The notes: generated from the letters alone by a model not told the origin. Counted from the stretch's first letter, positions 11,061 through 22,900 are shown. The stretch: 64,000 nt of DNA from Saprolegnia diclina VS20 (GCF_000281045.1 NW_008246080.1:195844-259843); one strand, 5' to 3'. Made by a program: numbers and translations.

Positions 11061-13277
11061 GCAGCAACAGCAGCAGCAACAGCAGCAGCAACAGCAGCAG
11101 CAGCACCTTGCGTACCCGCACCACCACCAGGCCTACCCCCCGGACGCGTCGAGCGGTCCCTTGCCTGTGGCGCCATTTCCGAGCAAGGGGCGCGACGTGC
11201 AAGACCTCTCGGAGCAGAACGAGCTCTTGCGCCGCGAGAACCAAAAGCTCATCGAGTGGGTCGATCGCCTCACGCGCCGCGTCGACGAGCTCAGCGCGGT
11301 CGAAGAGACGCTGCGGGCGACCCAGTACAAGTACCGCAAGATGGAGTCGCAGCTGCTAGATTTACAGGCGCAGCTGGCCATGGCGCCCAACAGTGTCGGG
11401 CCCAAGAGCGGTCCGGGCTACGCGCGCACGACTCTGCCGTACCACCACCCTGTGCCCGAGTACCGGTCCGACTTCAACCCGAACGCACCGCGGTACGGCG
11501 CACCGCAAGAGCTCCCGCGGCCAGCGTACGCGCCGCCGCCGCAAGCTGAAGAACCGCCGGCACCGCCCGCGCGGCCGGCCAAGACGTCGTCGGGGCGGTA
11601 CTTTCCCAAGGGGTATGGACAACCGTACGAGGCCCCGACGCCGGCACCGGCACCGCCCGCCACGTCGCACGCGTCGACGTACGCACAGCATGCGGCGTCG
11701 AATCGGCATCCGGGGCTTCACGTGATGCCGTTGCCGCCACCCCCGGGGCGAGGGCCCAACCCCAACGCCGGTGCCAGTGCGCCCACAAGTGCACCGACCG
11801 CGGTCACCAACACCTACCGCGGTGGCGCGCCGTTCGAGTTTCCCAAGCCGAGCGCGATGGGCTTTGGGTCGCAGCGGTCGCCCGCGGGTCGCGCGACCGG
11901 TCCGTCGCCACGCAACAGTGCGACGCTCGCGCCGTTGGCCAAGCGTCCGCTGCTGCAAGAGAAGAGCAGCAGCAACAACACGCCGACGTCGACCGGGCTC
12001 AAGGGCCCGATGCCCGTGACGACGCCACCACGCGCGTCGTACCGCGCCGGTGCGCATCCGACCAAAGAGCGGAGTCTGTCGAACGAAGACGACGAGGACA
12101 AGGGGGCGCACCGACCGACGACGACGACGACGACGGACGCCGGTACCAACGACAATGATGAGGTGCCGATGCACAAGAAGCAGAAGCGGCTCTCGCCGTG
12201 GGAAGAGGCCGCCGTGCACCAAGCGGCCATGTACCGTCGCGCGCAAGAGGCCGAGACGGACGCGGCCGACGTACTCAAGTCGATTCGCCAGTCGGACCGC
12301 CCGCGGTAGGTCTATCGCTGTATATGTCGTCGTAACACTCGAGAATACACACTCTTGGCTTAGGTTGTCGCCGCATGCAGCCCACAAGTCGTCGGATGGG
12401 ACGGACAAGATTGGGGTCTATACGCCGCGGAGCCGCCGCCTCCTCCTCGAGCGCTACCACCTCAAGCGCACAAAGCGTCTCACGCGCCACAAGTGGTTCA
12501 AGTACCCGGTCCGGAAGACGCTCGCAGACTCGCGGCCCCGGGTGAAGGGCCGCTTTGTCAAGAACGACGAGCACGATGGCAGTCCGTCGTCGGCGCACTT
12601 TGACGACGACAAGCCGCCGATCGCTGTGCCCAACGACTTTGACTATATCCAGGCGTTTGCAGCTTGTGTCAAGGACACACAAACCTCGGTCGAAGACGTG
12701 GTCGCCGACATTGTCGCCGCCAAGCAGCGCCAGGGCGAGCTCATCTCGTGGGACTCGTACGACACTCTTCTTGTGATCGATTCTGAGACTGGGGTGTAGG
12801 TGGACGGTCGAGCTCGAGCATGCACTGATCGCGCTCCTCCCAAAAGACTATGCGAGCTCACCGTTCCCGGCCATCTTTGCCGAGCTCGTCTACATCCTCG
12901 GCGACGCCGAAGAGGAGTGCAACCAGGCCAACTACTGCAAGGCGCTGCAGGCCGCTGCGATCTACGTGGCGATTTGCCTCTCGCTCTTTACGAGTCTGGA
13001 CCCGCCGTCGTCGTATGCCGGTGACGCCGACCTCTCGCCGATCGTGCGCTACTACCTCGCGTCGATCGAAGAGATGTACCGCAGTGCGCCGCGCGTCGAG
13101 CGCCGCCACACGTTTGCACTCATGAAGGCGATTGTCGATGGCATCGCCGGCGTCATCTGCACGGGCTTTGAGCACGGGAAGCGGTACCTCCGCCCTGTCT
13201 CGATCCCTGCGATCCTCGCCGCCGCGCCGCCCAGTACCAGTAGTAGAAGTCCCGACGACGACGAGTCGGCGTTGTAA
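10217..13277 (+). CDS. PHD-finger / polyglutamine / CCT-domain nuclear protein
   Basis: Five exons: 10217-10314, 10361-10563, 10610-12305, 12364-12756, 12800-13277, giving about 955 residues. A basic leader and an Asp-rich run come first, then a PHD finger at about 79-125 (CELC, CDAC, HTYC, CPKC; the second intron falls inside it and the join restores the His-Cys pair). A Pro-rich stretch, 32 Gln (about 234-265), a coiled coil (about 299-355) and a long disordered Pro/Ser region follow. Exon 4 carries a CCT motif at about 684-735 (LKRTKRL, then SRPRVKGRF), known from plant CONSTANS/TOC1 proteins. Exon 5 is helical and unrecognised. PHD fingers read histone tails and CCT domains bind DNA or NF-Y partners, so a chromatin or transcription role is inferred. 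The stop codon at 12307 lies within a GT-AG intron; without that splice the PHD and CCT parts would be separate genes, but the CCT frame has no ATG of its own. Confidence 0.75.
11008..11103 (+). repeat. CAG/CAA polyglutamine tract, 32 codons
   Basis: Uninterrupted Gln codons within the PHD-CCT gene, as a mixture of CAG and CAA. The mixed codons argue for selection on the amino-acid run rather than a purely slipping CAG repeat. Confidence 0.95.
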
Positions 13278-13368
13278 CAGTACCACCAACCCAGTCATTT
13301 TTCAACCATTTTTGCATGCTGTACGAAAGACGCCCTGCAAACCTGCCACGTCATGAGATGACAGTTCA

Positions 13369-14201
13369 ATGACGGCGGTGGGTCACGCGATCCGGCTCCT
13401 CGACGAGAGGCAAGCACTGCAACGGTGAGTTGTCGCCGGGACCTGCGACGGGATTTGCGGATCTTTTTTATTTTATTTCTCAACCTCAACCTCAACCGCA
13501 GGATGACCATGCGCCATGGCCTGTACGTCATCGGGGCGCTTCCGACGCACGGCGGGCTCTGGACGTCCGAGGAGGTCGACCTCGTCAAGTTCCTCATCGA
13601 CATCTTCACGCGCGGCTTGCTGCAGAACGTGCCCGAAGGCACCAAGCTCGGCGCGTGGCTTCCGTGCGTCATGAACTGCACCAAGCGCCGCCTCTTGCGC
13701 AAGGCGATCGCCGACCGCCAAACGCTCAGCCTGGTGTACGCTTTCAAGCCCACGGCGGACGTCAACTTTGCGGCCCTCACTGCGACGCTCGAGAAGCTCG
13801 TGGCCGACTTTTTAGCGACCGCACCGTTGCACCGCCAGCGCGGCGCCAAGAAGGTCCGTCGGTGCATCATGGCGGACGAGCACGCATCGCCGTCCATGAA
13901 GCTACGCGCGTGCTCGCCGCCCGCGACGATGCAAGACACGTGGGTTGCACGAGAGAGTGTCTCTGCTTCGTACGACGCCATGCCACCAGCGGTCGCCAAG
14001 AACGACCATCAGCCCAAGGCCAGCCCATTCGAGCTTCCGAGCTGGTGCAGCATCGATCTGGACCACTTTGCGTCGCTGGACGACGACGTGGCGGCTGAGA
14101 AAAGCCTCGTTCTCGAGCTCGACGCGTGGGCCGCCGAAGCCGTGCAGTGGATCAACGTCGATGCCAGCACGCTCCTGCTCGACACCATTGCCTCCACCTA
14201 G
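13369..14201 (+). CDS. SANT/Myb-like stramenopile family protein, copy 1
   Basis: Exons 13369-13424 and 13502-14201 are joined by a 77-nt intron, longer than its neighbours, with a pyrimidine-rich 3' end and a CAG acceptor. The product is about 251 residues. The N-terminal domain has LWTSEEVDLVKFLIDIFTRG, then LLQNVPEGTKLGAWL and MNCTKRRL. The same skeleton recurs in the next two genes: Trp-Thr-x-Glu-Glu, then Gly-Leu-Leu, Gly-x-x-Leu-x-x-Trp-Leu, and Asn-Cys before a basic end. I know this pattern from oomycete and diatom proteins of unknown function, where it looks like a SANT-type DNA-binding fold. The C-terminal half is unique and acidic. This copy is the most diverged (KRRL in place of PMRISKKF). 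If the intron is not used, translation could start at 13503. Confidence 0.65.
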
Positions 14202-15005
14202 TCATCTCGTTCGTTTGTCTGTTATAATGTGCTGTGCATGTCTTGCCCATCGACGATCCTGCTGATAGCATTGATCTTGCGCCTTCAACCGTCGCGTCTT
14301 GCACCCATGTTGCATCGCGTGCAGCGACTGCAGATGGCACGCCGGGCTTTGCCGCCGACGTCACTCGGGGCGTCGGTGGGCGCTCGTCGGGCGCTCGGCG
14401 GCGGCCGAGCCTCCTCGGCTTCTTCAAGGTCGAGGGCCGGGGACCGGGCGCTTGGCCGCATTACGCAACGCCTTGAACCACCGCGGGCCAATGGGGAGCG
14501 CACAGTGGCATCTTGCGTACCTCGGCTTCCTTCAACTGCGTCAGCTGCGTATTTGTCGTCTCACCTCGTTAATCACCCCACGTGGCACCTTCGCACCCAA
14601 CTTGGTCCGGGTCTGCCTCCTCCATTGCGCGACGAAGACAGGCTTGTACACGCGGCTTTCGGCAGCTATCTATAGAGGAGACGCTGTGCATTTGACCATG
14701 CATGGCGGGAGGGCGATGCACCGCGGCCAAAGCGGCCATCGGCCGATGCTTGGTTGCATGGGCACGCCACCGCTTGCGTCTTGCGCACTTGATAAGGTTG
14801 AAGAGCGTTAATGGCCCGATCAGCTTGCCATATTTATTTGTGCAGATTTTATGTACGATACAAATATTGAGTGTAGAAGAACGAAACGATGAAAAAACGT
14901 GTCGTGGGGCAGGTTGAAGTCGATAGATTTTATACGTTGGCCGCACTTCAAACAGAGTTGGACGATCGCCAGCTGGCTCGACGCATTCCCCCACCGACGC
15001 CGACG
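14202..15005. other. Intergenic region between SANT-like copies 1 and 2
   Basis: About 800 nt. Open frames of 80-170 codons occur on both strands, but their composition shifts with base content and I could not find a domain or a consistent splice path. Probably promoter and 3' sequence. Confidence 0.4.
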
Positions 15006-15980
15006 ACGATGGCCCCCAAGGCGAAGCAAGAGAAGAAGCCCGCGCCCGAGCCGGCGCGGCGCATGGGCCCGTGGACGCCCGAGGAGGTCGCGTACACGCA
15101 CCGCCTCTCGCAGGACTTCCAGCTTGGGCTCCTCGAGGACGTGCGCCAGGGCATGTCGCTCCGGCAGTGGCTCAGCCACATTCTCAACTGCTCGCCCATG
15201 CGCATTAGCAAGAAGTTTGAGGTCGAACCGTCCCTCCGCGCGCGCTGCAACTATGTGGTCAACTGGCAGCGTATCAAGAGCCTCACGCCCCACGAGGCGT
15301 ACGTTCGCAAGAAGGAGCTCGAGACGCTCGAGCGCAACTTCAAGAAGAGCACCGAAAGCCAAGACTATGTGCGTCTCATGCAGTCCATGCGCAACTGCTA
15401 CGACAAGTACCGCAAGGGCAAGACGAAAGGTCGCGGCGCCAAGCGCGGCAAGGGCAAGGAGCCGGTCGGCGCGCCGCCCCGGAAGAAGAACCCCCGGCGC
15501 TGCGCCACGACGCCGGCGTACGACGAAGCGACGTCGTCGTCGTCAGCCTCGTCGCCCACAACGTCGTCGACGCTCTCGCCACCGACCTTGCCGATGCTGC
15601 CGCCACTGACCGCGCCGCCGCTCCCCTCGTTTCCATCGAGCAAGCAGCAGCTTCAAAAGGTGCAGCAGTTGTCGTTGCCAGCGCGCCGCGACATGGTGGA
15701 CCGCCTCGAGGTCCACGCCGTCTTCCACGAGTACCTCGTGCTCATGCAGCAGCTTCAGACGTCGTCGACCGACGTCCGCGACAACCTCTCGGCGCTGCAA
15801 GCGCGCATCGAGCGCATGAGTGTCGAGCAAGGCATGACACCGCTCACGATCGGCGTCCTCAACTCGATCCGCGCCGGGCTCTGCATCGCCGAAGCGCTCA
15901 CACCGACGACGGAAGAGACGCTCAATGATTCGTCGGCGATCGAGACGCTGCTGCGGCTCTCGCGCGCGTCACCGGCATAG
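15006..15980 (+). CDS. SANT/Myb-like stramenopile family protein, copy 2
   Basis: A single exon of 324 residues starting MAPKAKQEKK. The family domain covers about residues 18-80: GPWTPEEVAYTHRLSQDF, GLLEDVRQGMSLRQWLSHI, LNCSPMRISKKF. A lysine-rich stretch (about 135-160) and a Ser/Thr/Pro-rich linker follow, then a helical C-terminus (about 215-320). The frame continues 39 codons upstream of the chosen ATG, but that part is poorly ordered and the next gene likewise starts just before its Lys-rich leader. Role unknown; nuclear DNA binding is inferred from the SANT-like fold and the basic tail. Confidence 0.75.
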   Translation, partial: TMAPKAKQEKKPAPEPARRMGPWTPEEVAYTHRLSQDFQLGLLEDVRQGMSLRQWLSHILNCSPMRISKKFEVEPSLRARCNYVVNWQRIKSLTPHEAYVRKKELETLERNFKKSTESQDYVRLMQSMRNCYDKYRKGKTKGRGAKRGKGKEPVGAPPRKKNPRRCATTPAYDEATSSSSASSPTTSSTLSPPTLPMLPPLTAPPLPSFPSSKQQLQKVQQLSLPARRDMVDRLEVHAVFHEYLVLMQQLQTSSTDVRDNLSALQARIERMSVEQGMTPLTIGVLNSIRAGLCIAEALTPTTEETLNDSSAIETLLRLSRASPA

Positions 15981-16471
15981 TGTTGAGCCGTCGCCCTGTC
16001 TCTCTTCCTCCTCTATCTATCGATCGCTGTACATATACGTGTGTGTGTTCCTACTCTGCAGCGTGCAGTGCTCAACGAGGCAGCGGCGGATCAGGCCAGA
16101 CCGGGTGGCTGCGATCTTTCCATAATCAAGAAACATCTGGTGGCGTCTCGCGCTGCCACGTATGCGTGTAACCGCCTCGCTCAGCTTGGCGGACGGCGAC
16201 TGCACGACGCGCGTCGCCAGTGCTGCGACGGCGCCATGCTTCGAACGCGGCAAGCCCGTCGAGTCATCTCCGTCTCGCAGTTGGTCACGCTGGACGCACC
16301 AAGTCCTAGCGATTTATTCGTTGAAGTCGCCGGCACGCAGCCACTCTCCATGCAACCGGATCCCACGCCGACTGCTTCTCGAAAGTATCTTACGAGATCG
16401 AACGCGGTCGATCGAGAGCGAGCTGAAGTCGATCAGTTGCCAACCTTCCTCGCACACCACGACTCGCCGCC

Positions 16472-17878
16472 ATGGCCAAGGCACGATCCAAGACCAAGAC
16501 CAAGGCGCCGCCGCCGCCGCCGCCGCCGCCGCTGCCGCGCACCGAGCGCGCAGGGCCCTTCACGCCGCAAGAGGTCGTCTACGTCGAGCAAGTGGCCGAC
16601 GACTTTCGGAGCGGGCTCATCGACGACGTCCCCAATGGCACGCATCTACGCCAGTACCTCAGCATGCTCCTACGGTGCCAGCCCATGCGCCTTAGCAAGC
16701 GCTTCATCATGTCGTCCAACACGCTCGGTCTTTGCATCTACAACGACAAGTGGTACGATGGTACAACAGACAAGGCGGCCGCCAAGGCGCGCCGTGAGGC
16801 GCTCCGCGTCGATTTCGAGCAGTCGGTGCTCACCACCGCGCCGTACGTACCTCCCAAGACGTCCAAGCACGCCAAGAAAGCGCTGGTCAAGTTGCCCGAG
16901 CGAACGCTGCCGGCGCGGAACAAGAAGCGCAAGGCCATCGTCGTCTCGTACCCGGAGAGCGAACCCGACCTCGGCGACCACATTGGCCGCATGAGCATCC
17001 ACCGGCTCCTCGCGTCGACGACCAAGAAGAAGCGCCGCGTCTCGACCCAAGAAGCCATGCACCTCATGTCGTTTGCCCGCCGTCTGCGTGACAAGGTGGC
17101 AGCCGAGCCGCCGGTCGTTCTCTTTGACCCGCCCCCAACGACACAGCGTCGCGCGCGTGCCAAGGTCGACGCGGAGAAGCCCAAGCGCAAGCGGTCACAC
17201 GCCAAGCGCCGTACTGCGCGGCCGTGGGACTCGTCCTCGGCGGATGAGAGTGAGACGGAGACCGTCGCGCGGCCGTGGGAAGCGCCGTACCGGGACCTCA
17301 AGGCGGTCGAGTTTTCCTTTCGAAAGCGTACGCGGTCCGCCGTCTCGTACAACGACGTTCTTAGCAACGACGACGACGATAACGAGCTCGTCGCGCCGCC
17401 GATGCAACACGGTAGCGATCTACCGGCGGTACAGGACACCGGTGTAGACGTTCACGACCACATAGCGCTCGTCGAGACCGCATCACATATCGACGACGAG
17501 CGCCTGGGCGGCGGCGAGTCGCTCCTCGTTGCCGACAACGACCATGTAATGGGGACACCGCTCGGCGCACCTGTCACCGACGCCGACAACGACACCATCA
17601 CCGACGACGACGCGGCCGACGACAACGCGTCGCAAGATGAGCAGACGGGCGACGAGCCGGCGTTTGCGGCGTTCGCACCGAGCGCGTCGGACGCGTTCTT
17701 GACGCTCGAGACGGTCGACTTGGACTCGTTCGAAGCGATGGATTTCGAGCACAATTTGTTTGAAAAAACGATAAAAATGGACGCCGCCATGGACGCGATC
17801 GAGATCGACATCCTCACCGACTTGAGCTCGGACTTTGTCGAGCTCGAGATGCCCAGCGTCGTCACCTGGACCCTCTAG
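16472..17878 (+). CDS. SANT/Myb-like stramenopile family protein, copy 3
   Basis: A single exon of 468 residues. A basic leader and a run of eight prolines come before the family domain at about 25-90: GPFTPQEVVYVEQVADDF, GLIDDVPNGTHLRQYLSML, QPMRLSKRF. A basic region rich in Lys/Arg (about 140-260) follows, then a strongly acidic Asp-rich C-terminal half (about 285-468), the layout expected of a nuclear regulator with an activation-like tail (inference). The ATG at 16472 is the first in frame. The 491 nt upstream of it contain no supported gene. All three copies lie on the same strand within 4.5 kb and differ mainly after the domain. Confidence 0.75.
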   Translation: MAKARSKTKTKAPPPPPPPPLPRTERAGPFTPQEVVYVEQVADDFRSGLIDDVPNGTHLRQYLSMLLRCQPMRLSKRFIMSSNTLGLCIYNDKWYDGTTDKAAAKARREALRVDFEQSVLTTAPYVPPKTSKHAKKALVKLPERTLPARNKKRKAIVVSYPESEPDLGDHIGRMSIHRLLASTTKKKRRVSTQEAMHLMSFARRLRDKVAAEPPVVLFDPPPTTQRRARAKVDAEKPKRKRSHAKRRTARPWDSSSADESETETVARPWEAPYRDLKAVEFSFRKRTRSAVSYNDVLSNDDDDNELVAPPMQHGSDLPAVQDTGVDVHDHIALVETASHIDDERLGGGESLLVADNDHVMGTPLGAPVTDADNDTITDDDAADDNASQDEQTGDEPAFAAFAPSASDAFLTLETVDLDSFEAMDFEHNLFEKTIKMDAAMDAIEIDILTDLSSDFVELEMPSVVTWTL

Positions 17879-18704
17879 GACCCTTCTCTTCGTGTTTGCA
17901 TCGTAAAACTCATGAATTCGATTCGCATTTCTGTTGCCAAGGTGGATGATCATGCGTCTGGTGGACCTACACTTGAGTCCCACCCTCTGGATCATCTCAT
18001 CTGCATGTCTCCGTCATCGGTTGCTCATCATGACGTGGAGCGACCTCACCAATGTGGCGACTGCCGATGGTGCTGCCATCGCCGAGGCCGCGACGGTCGC
18101 AGTCTATCCAGTATGGGGCTACGGCGCCTCTTGTCAACCGACGCGGTGCGGTACGACCGCAGCGACGCGTGCCGATCCCTCTCCGCGATGGATGAGGCAT
18201 ACGTGCGCCGTGTCCTTCAACGTCCCTTCCTCCACGTGTACGAATGTACTATCCAGGATCGTGCCTACTTTGCACCATGTCTCTCGACCTCCATGGGCGC
18301 TGTCGCGTCGCACGTCGGGGTATCTCCATGGCCCGCCGTGACGCGGTCTCTCTCGGCCTCGCCTCGCCCGCCATGGCGCCTTTCTGCAAGGCGCTGCCGA
18401 AACCATCTGCTTGCCGACGTCCTTGCGCATCGGCCGCCCATGTACGTATCGCCATGCGACGTCTTGTGCATGGCCTGTCGGCCGCGGCGCCGCCATGATG
18501 CCCCCAGAACCTGAATGGCCGTCTCGGAAATCATTTACCTCTCAAAGTTGATACCCCCTTGAAGTAGGGGTAGGTGCCGAGATTCGGAATCCAAATCCGA
18601 TACAACCGCCCAGTCATTGGCCGCTTATCCGGATTTGCTATCCGGATCGTTCAAACTGCGGTTCACAGCGCTTGGCCACTCGAATCATTTCGCCATCATC
18701 CACG
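17879..18704. other. Intergenic region upstream of succinyl-CoA ligase
   Basis: About 825 nt. A 200-codon frame at 17912-18514 and antisense frames overlap, but none shows a domain. A short inverted repeat, CCCCTTGAAGTAGGGG, lies at 18546-18561. It probably holds the promoter of the downstream metabolic gene. Confidence 0.4.
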
Positions 18705-19698
18705 ATGCTTCGCCAACCCAAGCACGCTGTCCGCGCCATGTCGGCGTCCGCCAAGGTGTGGATCAACAAGGACACCAAGGTCATCTGCCAGGGCTTCACC
18801 GGCAAGCAGGTACGGCGCATGCGTTCACGGTGGCCATGGAGGCTCATGGGCATGGCTACACTAGGGCACGTTCCATTCGGAGCAGGCGATCGCTTATGGC
18901 ACCAACATGGTGGGCGGCGTGACGCCTAAGAAGGGTGGCACCACCCACCTCGGCCTGCCCGTGTTCAACACGGTCGCGGAGGCCAAGACGGCGACGCAGG
19001 CCGACGCCTCGGTCATCTACGTGCCGCCGCCGTTCTGCGCTGCCGCCATCATTGATGCGATTGAGGCCGAGATCCCGCTCATTGTCGCCATCACGGAAGG
19101 CATCCCGCAGCAGGACATGGTCAAGGTCAAGTGGGCCTTGGCGCAGCAGAACATCTCGCGCCTTATTGGCCCCAACTGCCCCGGTATCATCAAGCCCGGT
19201 GAGTGCAAGATGGGCATCATGCCCGGTTACATCCACACGCCCGGCAAGATTGGTATTGTCTCGCGCTCGGGTACCTTGACGTACGAGGCCGTGCACCAGA
19301 CGACGTCGACGGGCCTTGGTCAGTCGACGGTCATTGGCATTGGCGGTGACCCGTTCAACGGCACGGACTTCATCGACTGCTTGGAGCGCTTCACGAACGA
19401 CCCGGAGACCGAAGGTATCATCATGATTGGTGAGATCGGTGGTACGGCCGAGGAAGAGGCCGCCGAGTGGTTGAAGGAGTTTGGCAACCCCAACAAGCCC
19501 GTGGTCAGTTTCATTGCCGGTATCACGGCGCCTCCGGGCCGCCGCATGGGCCACGCCGGCGCGATTGTCTCCGGCGGCAAGGGTACGGCCGAGGGCAAGT
19601 TCGCCGCCTTGGAAGGCGCCGGCGTCACGGTCACGCGCTCGCCGTCGCGCCTCGGCACGACCATGCTCCAGCAGATGGCTCGCCGTGGCCTCAACTAA
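18705..19698 (+). CDS. SUCLG1: Succinyl-CoA ligase, alpha subunit (mitochondrial)
   Basis: Exons 18705-18809 and 18865-19698 (55-nt GT-AG intron) give 312 residues, the family's normal length. It catalyses the TCA-cycle step that turns succinyl-CoA into succinate with nucleotide triphosphate formation, together with a beta subunit. The leader ([13 protein letters not shown]) looks like a mitochondrial presequence. Visible family marks are [14 protein letters not shown], where the intron join restores the CoA-binding segment, [36 protein letters not shown] and the phosphohistidine region with GHAGAIV. The active-site His lies in that last motif. Codon use is strongly biased to C/G third positions, as for highly expressed genes. 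Confidence 0.95.
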
Positions 19699-19935
19699 GT
19701 AGAATATAATTCCATGTATTCGAGCCTGCGTCATCCATCCCTCGACAACCCATCTCGTACGATCCAGCAACGCGGAAGGAGCTGGATATGCCATCGTCCC
19801 CGTCGTCTTCACGTCCCAAGGATCTGTCCTTCTTGTTGGCCGTTGGCCGCGGATCGCCAGGATACGCCGACCTGCCAACAGAAAAAAGCCGTGCTTTTTG
19901 ACCAATCACGAACAGTTGCGAGTCGGCCACGCACG

Positions 19936-22900
19936 ATGAAGCGCAAGCGCGACGACCTCGAGGCGACGACGACGGCCGGCGAGGGCCACGACGAGAAGCG
20001 GGCCTGCGAGGGCATCGCCGACGACGCGAGTGCCCATGGCTACGCGGTCGGCGCCCGGGTCATGGTCTTCGGCAAGTACGCAGCGGTAGTACCTTGATGA
20101 GATCGCGCCATGTACCATGATGGCCTCTCGTCTAGAGCATTCGGTACCTCGCACCGTCCGACGGCCTCGCTGGCGTCGAGCTGGACCGAGCGGTGGGCAA
20201 CTGCGACGGCACGTTCCAGTCCCAGCGGCTCTTTTCCTGCAAGCCGCACCGTGGCATGGTCGTTCGCCTCGAGCAGCTGCAGGTGCCCACTCGCCTCGCC
20301 ATGTACGTAGCTCAAGCGTCTTCCATCGGTAGGTGTTTTCGCCGCAAGAAGCAGCCGCGTGCACGATCCAGGCCGTCTGGCGTCGGCGTCGATGCCTCCG
20401 CGCGGTACTTCGCCATATGCGCAATCGCTTGGTCTCTTACGCTCGTGTGTAGTTTCAAACGCTCGTGCTCACGTCGTCTTGGAACGTTCTCGACAACCAC
20501 AACGAGCAGCTCAACCTCAAGCGGGCCGAGCTCACAAAAGGCGCGTCCGACACGCTCCTCGCATTGGCCCAGCAGCGGCGCGAGGTACGCCTGTCCCGGC
20601 GCTTCTTTCGCACACAGATGCTAGGCCCACCCGCCGCTCGTCCGAGCCGTCTCGCGCCTGCCTGCGAGCTACTCTGGCCCCACGGTATCCTTGCCATTGA
20701 CGCTCGCGTCGGTGCTGTCGATGCTCGACGCGTTCAAGCGCAGCGAGCCACTCCACGCTTCGTACGTCTCCATGTCTCTACTTCGCACGCGGATGCATCT
20801 AATGGCTAGGTTTGTCTTGCCCATTCTGGACGCCGCGATCCCTCTCTTTGCGTCCGAGTCGACGGTCCAGCACATTCGACTGCCGTCGACGGCGCACAAG
20901 CTCACGATCGTCGGGGATCTCCACGGCCAGCTCCAGGACCTCTTTTGCATCTTCAGTGCCAACGGACTTCCGTCGCCCGCCAACATGTACCTCTTCAACG
21001 GCGACTTTGTCGACCGCGGCGTGTACGGCGCCGAAGTGGTGTTGACGCTCGTGAGCTTCAAGCTGCTGTACCCCAACGCGGTGTTTCTCAACCGCGGCAA
21101 CCACGAGTGTCGCAACCAAAACGGCTGGATGGGCTTTGAAGAAGAGATTCTGCTCAAGTACAAGTCGGACGACGTGAAAGCGCAAGCAACGACGGTCCTC
21201 GAGCGCTTTCAGGTACCATTTCTCTCTGATAGATTGATACTTTATTTCTATGTATTCTAGACGTGCTTTGATGCGCTGCCACTCGCATCGGTCGTGCTCG
21301 ACAAGATCTTTGTGGTGCACGGCGGCCTCTTTGGCCAGCCCCGCGTGACGCTCGCCGACCTCGCAGCGATCCCGCGCCGACGCGAGCCGCCGTTGCACTC
21401 GCAGCACCCCCAGGACAAGCTGTTTGAAGAGCTCTTGTGGAGCGATCCGCGTCAGATTCGAGTAGGCCACATGGTCCCCGTCCCATATCTCATGGTCGAC
21501 GTTCGTAGGGCCGCCAGCCGTCGTTGCGGGGCGCGGGCGTCGAGTTTGGCGACGATGTCACGGTCGAGTTTTGCGCCACCAACAAGGTGGCGCTGGTACC
21601 GACTCTTACCTAAAGTTGGCGGTCGTTCAGCGTCCATGGCTGTAGGTGATTCGGTCGCACGAGTGTGTGCCCGAAGGCTACGCGATCCAGCACGGCGGCC
21701 GACTCATCACGCTCTTCTCCGCGTCGCGCTACTGCGGCACGCAGCTCAACCAAGGCGCGTACTTGACACTCGGCGCCGACTGCAAGCCCGAGATCCAGCA
21801 GTTTATGGCACCGACATTGGGGCAGTACGCCAAAAAGGACGTGCTCTTCGCCGTCGCGTCGTCGCCCGAGCTGGACGACGACGGGTCGTCGCACCTCGAG
21901 ATGAAGAAGGCGTCGCTCGAGGGCGACTTGCTGCGCATGATTGCCGAGCGCATTTGCGACCAAAAGACGGAGCTCTTTTTGTATTTTACGCAGCACGAAG
22001 CGCCGGATGCCCCGGGGCACGTCTCGCGGCTCGCGTGGGCCGATGCGCTCAGGACGGTCCTGGCACTGGACGTGCCGTTCTTGTTGTATCAGCCCAAACT
22101 CACCGAGACCGAAGGCGACGGACGCATCAACTACTCGAGGTATATTTTGCGATTGCTAGGCNNNNNNNNNNNNNNNNNNNNNNNNNNNNNNNNNNNNNNN
22201 NNNNNNNNNNNNNNNNNNNNNNNNNNNNNNNNNNNNNNNNNNNNNNNNNNNNNNNNNNNNNNNNNNNNNNNNNNNNNNNNNNNNNNNNNNNNNNNNNNNN
22301 NNNNNNNNNNNNNNNNNNNNNNNNNNNNNNNNNNNNNNNNNNNNNNNNNNNNNNNNNNNNNNNNNNNNNNNNNNNNNNNNNNNNNNNNNNNNNNNNNNNN
22401 NNNNNNNNNNNNNNNNNNNNNNNNNNNNNNNNNNNNNNNNNNNNNNNNNNNNNNNNNNNNNNNNNNNNNNNNNNNNNNNNNNNNNNNNNNNNNNNNNNNN
22501 NNNNNNNNNNNNNNNNNNNNNNNNNNNNNNNNNNNNNNNNNNNNNNNNNNNNNNNNNNNNNNNNNNNNNNNNNNNNNNNNNNNNNNNNNNNNNNNNNNNN
22601 NNNNNNNNNNNNNNNNNNNNNNNNNNNNNNNNNNNNNNNNNNNNNNNNNNNNNNNNNNNNNNNNNNNNNNNNNNNNNNNNNNNNNNNNNNNNNNNNNNNN
22701 NNGAGGCCGAGTCGGCGACGGCGCGTGACGTGGACCCAAGCACGATGGTGGCGCTCGTGCAGATCGGCAAGGCGTTCTTCCAGCTCGACGGGTCGCTTCT
22801 CTCGAGCTTTGAGCGCTTTGACACCAACCACGACGGCGTCCTGCAAGCACACGAGCTCCACCAAGCGCTGCAGCAGCTCGGCCTCGACTTTGCCGACGAG

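Noticed and set aside
12555-13356. Separate Ser/Arg-rich frames over the CCT and C-terminal exons
   Set aside because: Off-frame shadows of the PHD-CCT gene.
17912-18514. 200-codon + frame
   Set aside because: Protein-like stretches are isolated, other frames are equally open and no family match is apparent.
18546-18561. Short inverted repeat CCCCTTGAAGTAGGGG
   Set aside because: A 4-bp G/C stem with an 8-nt loop is too weak to call a terminator or structured RNA.
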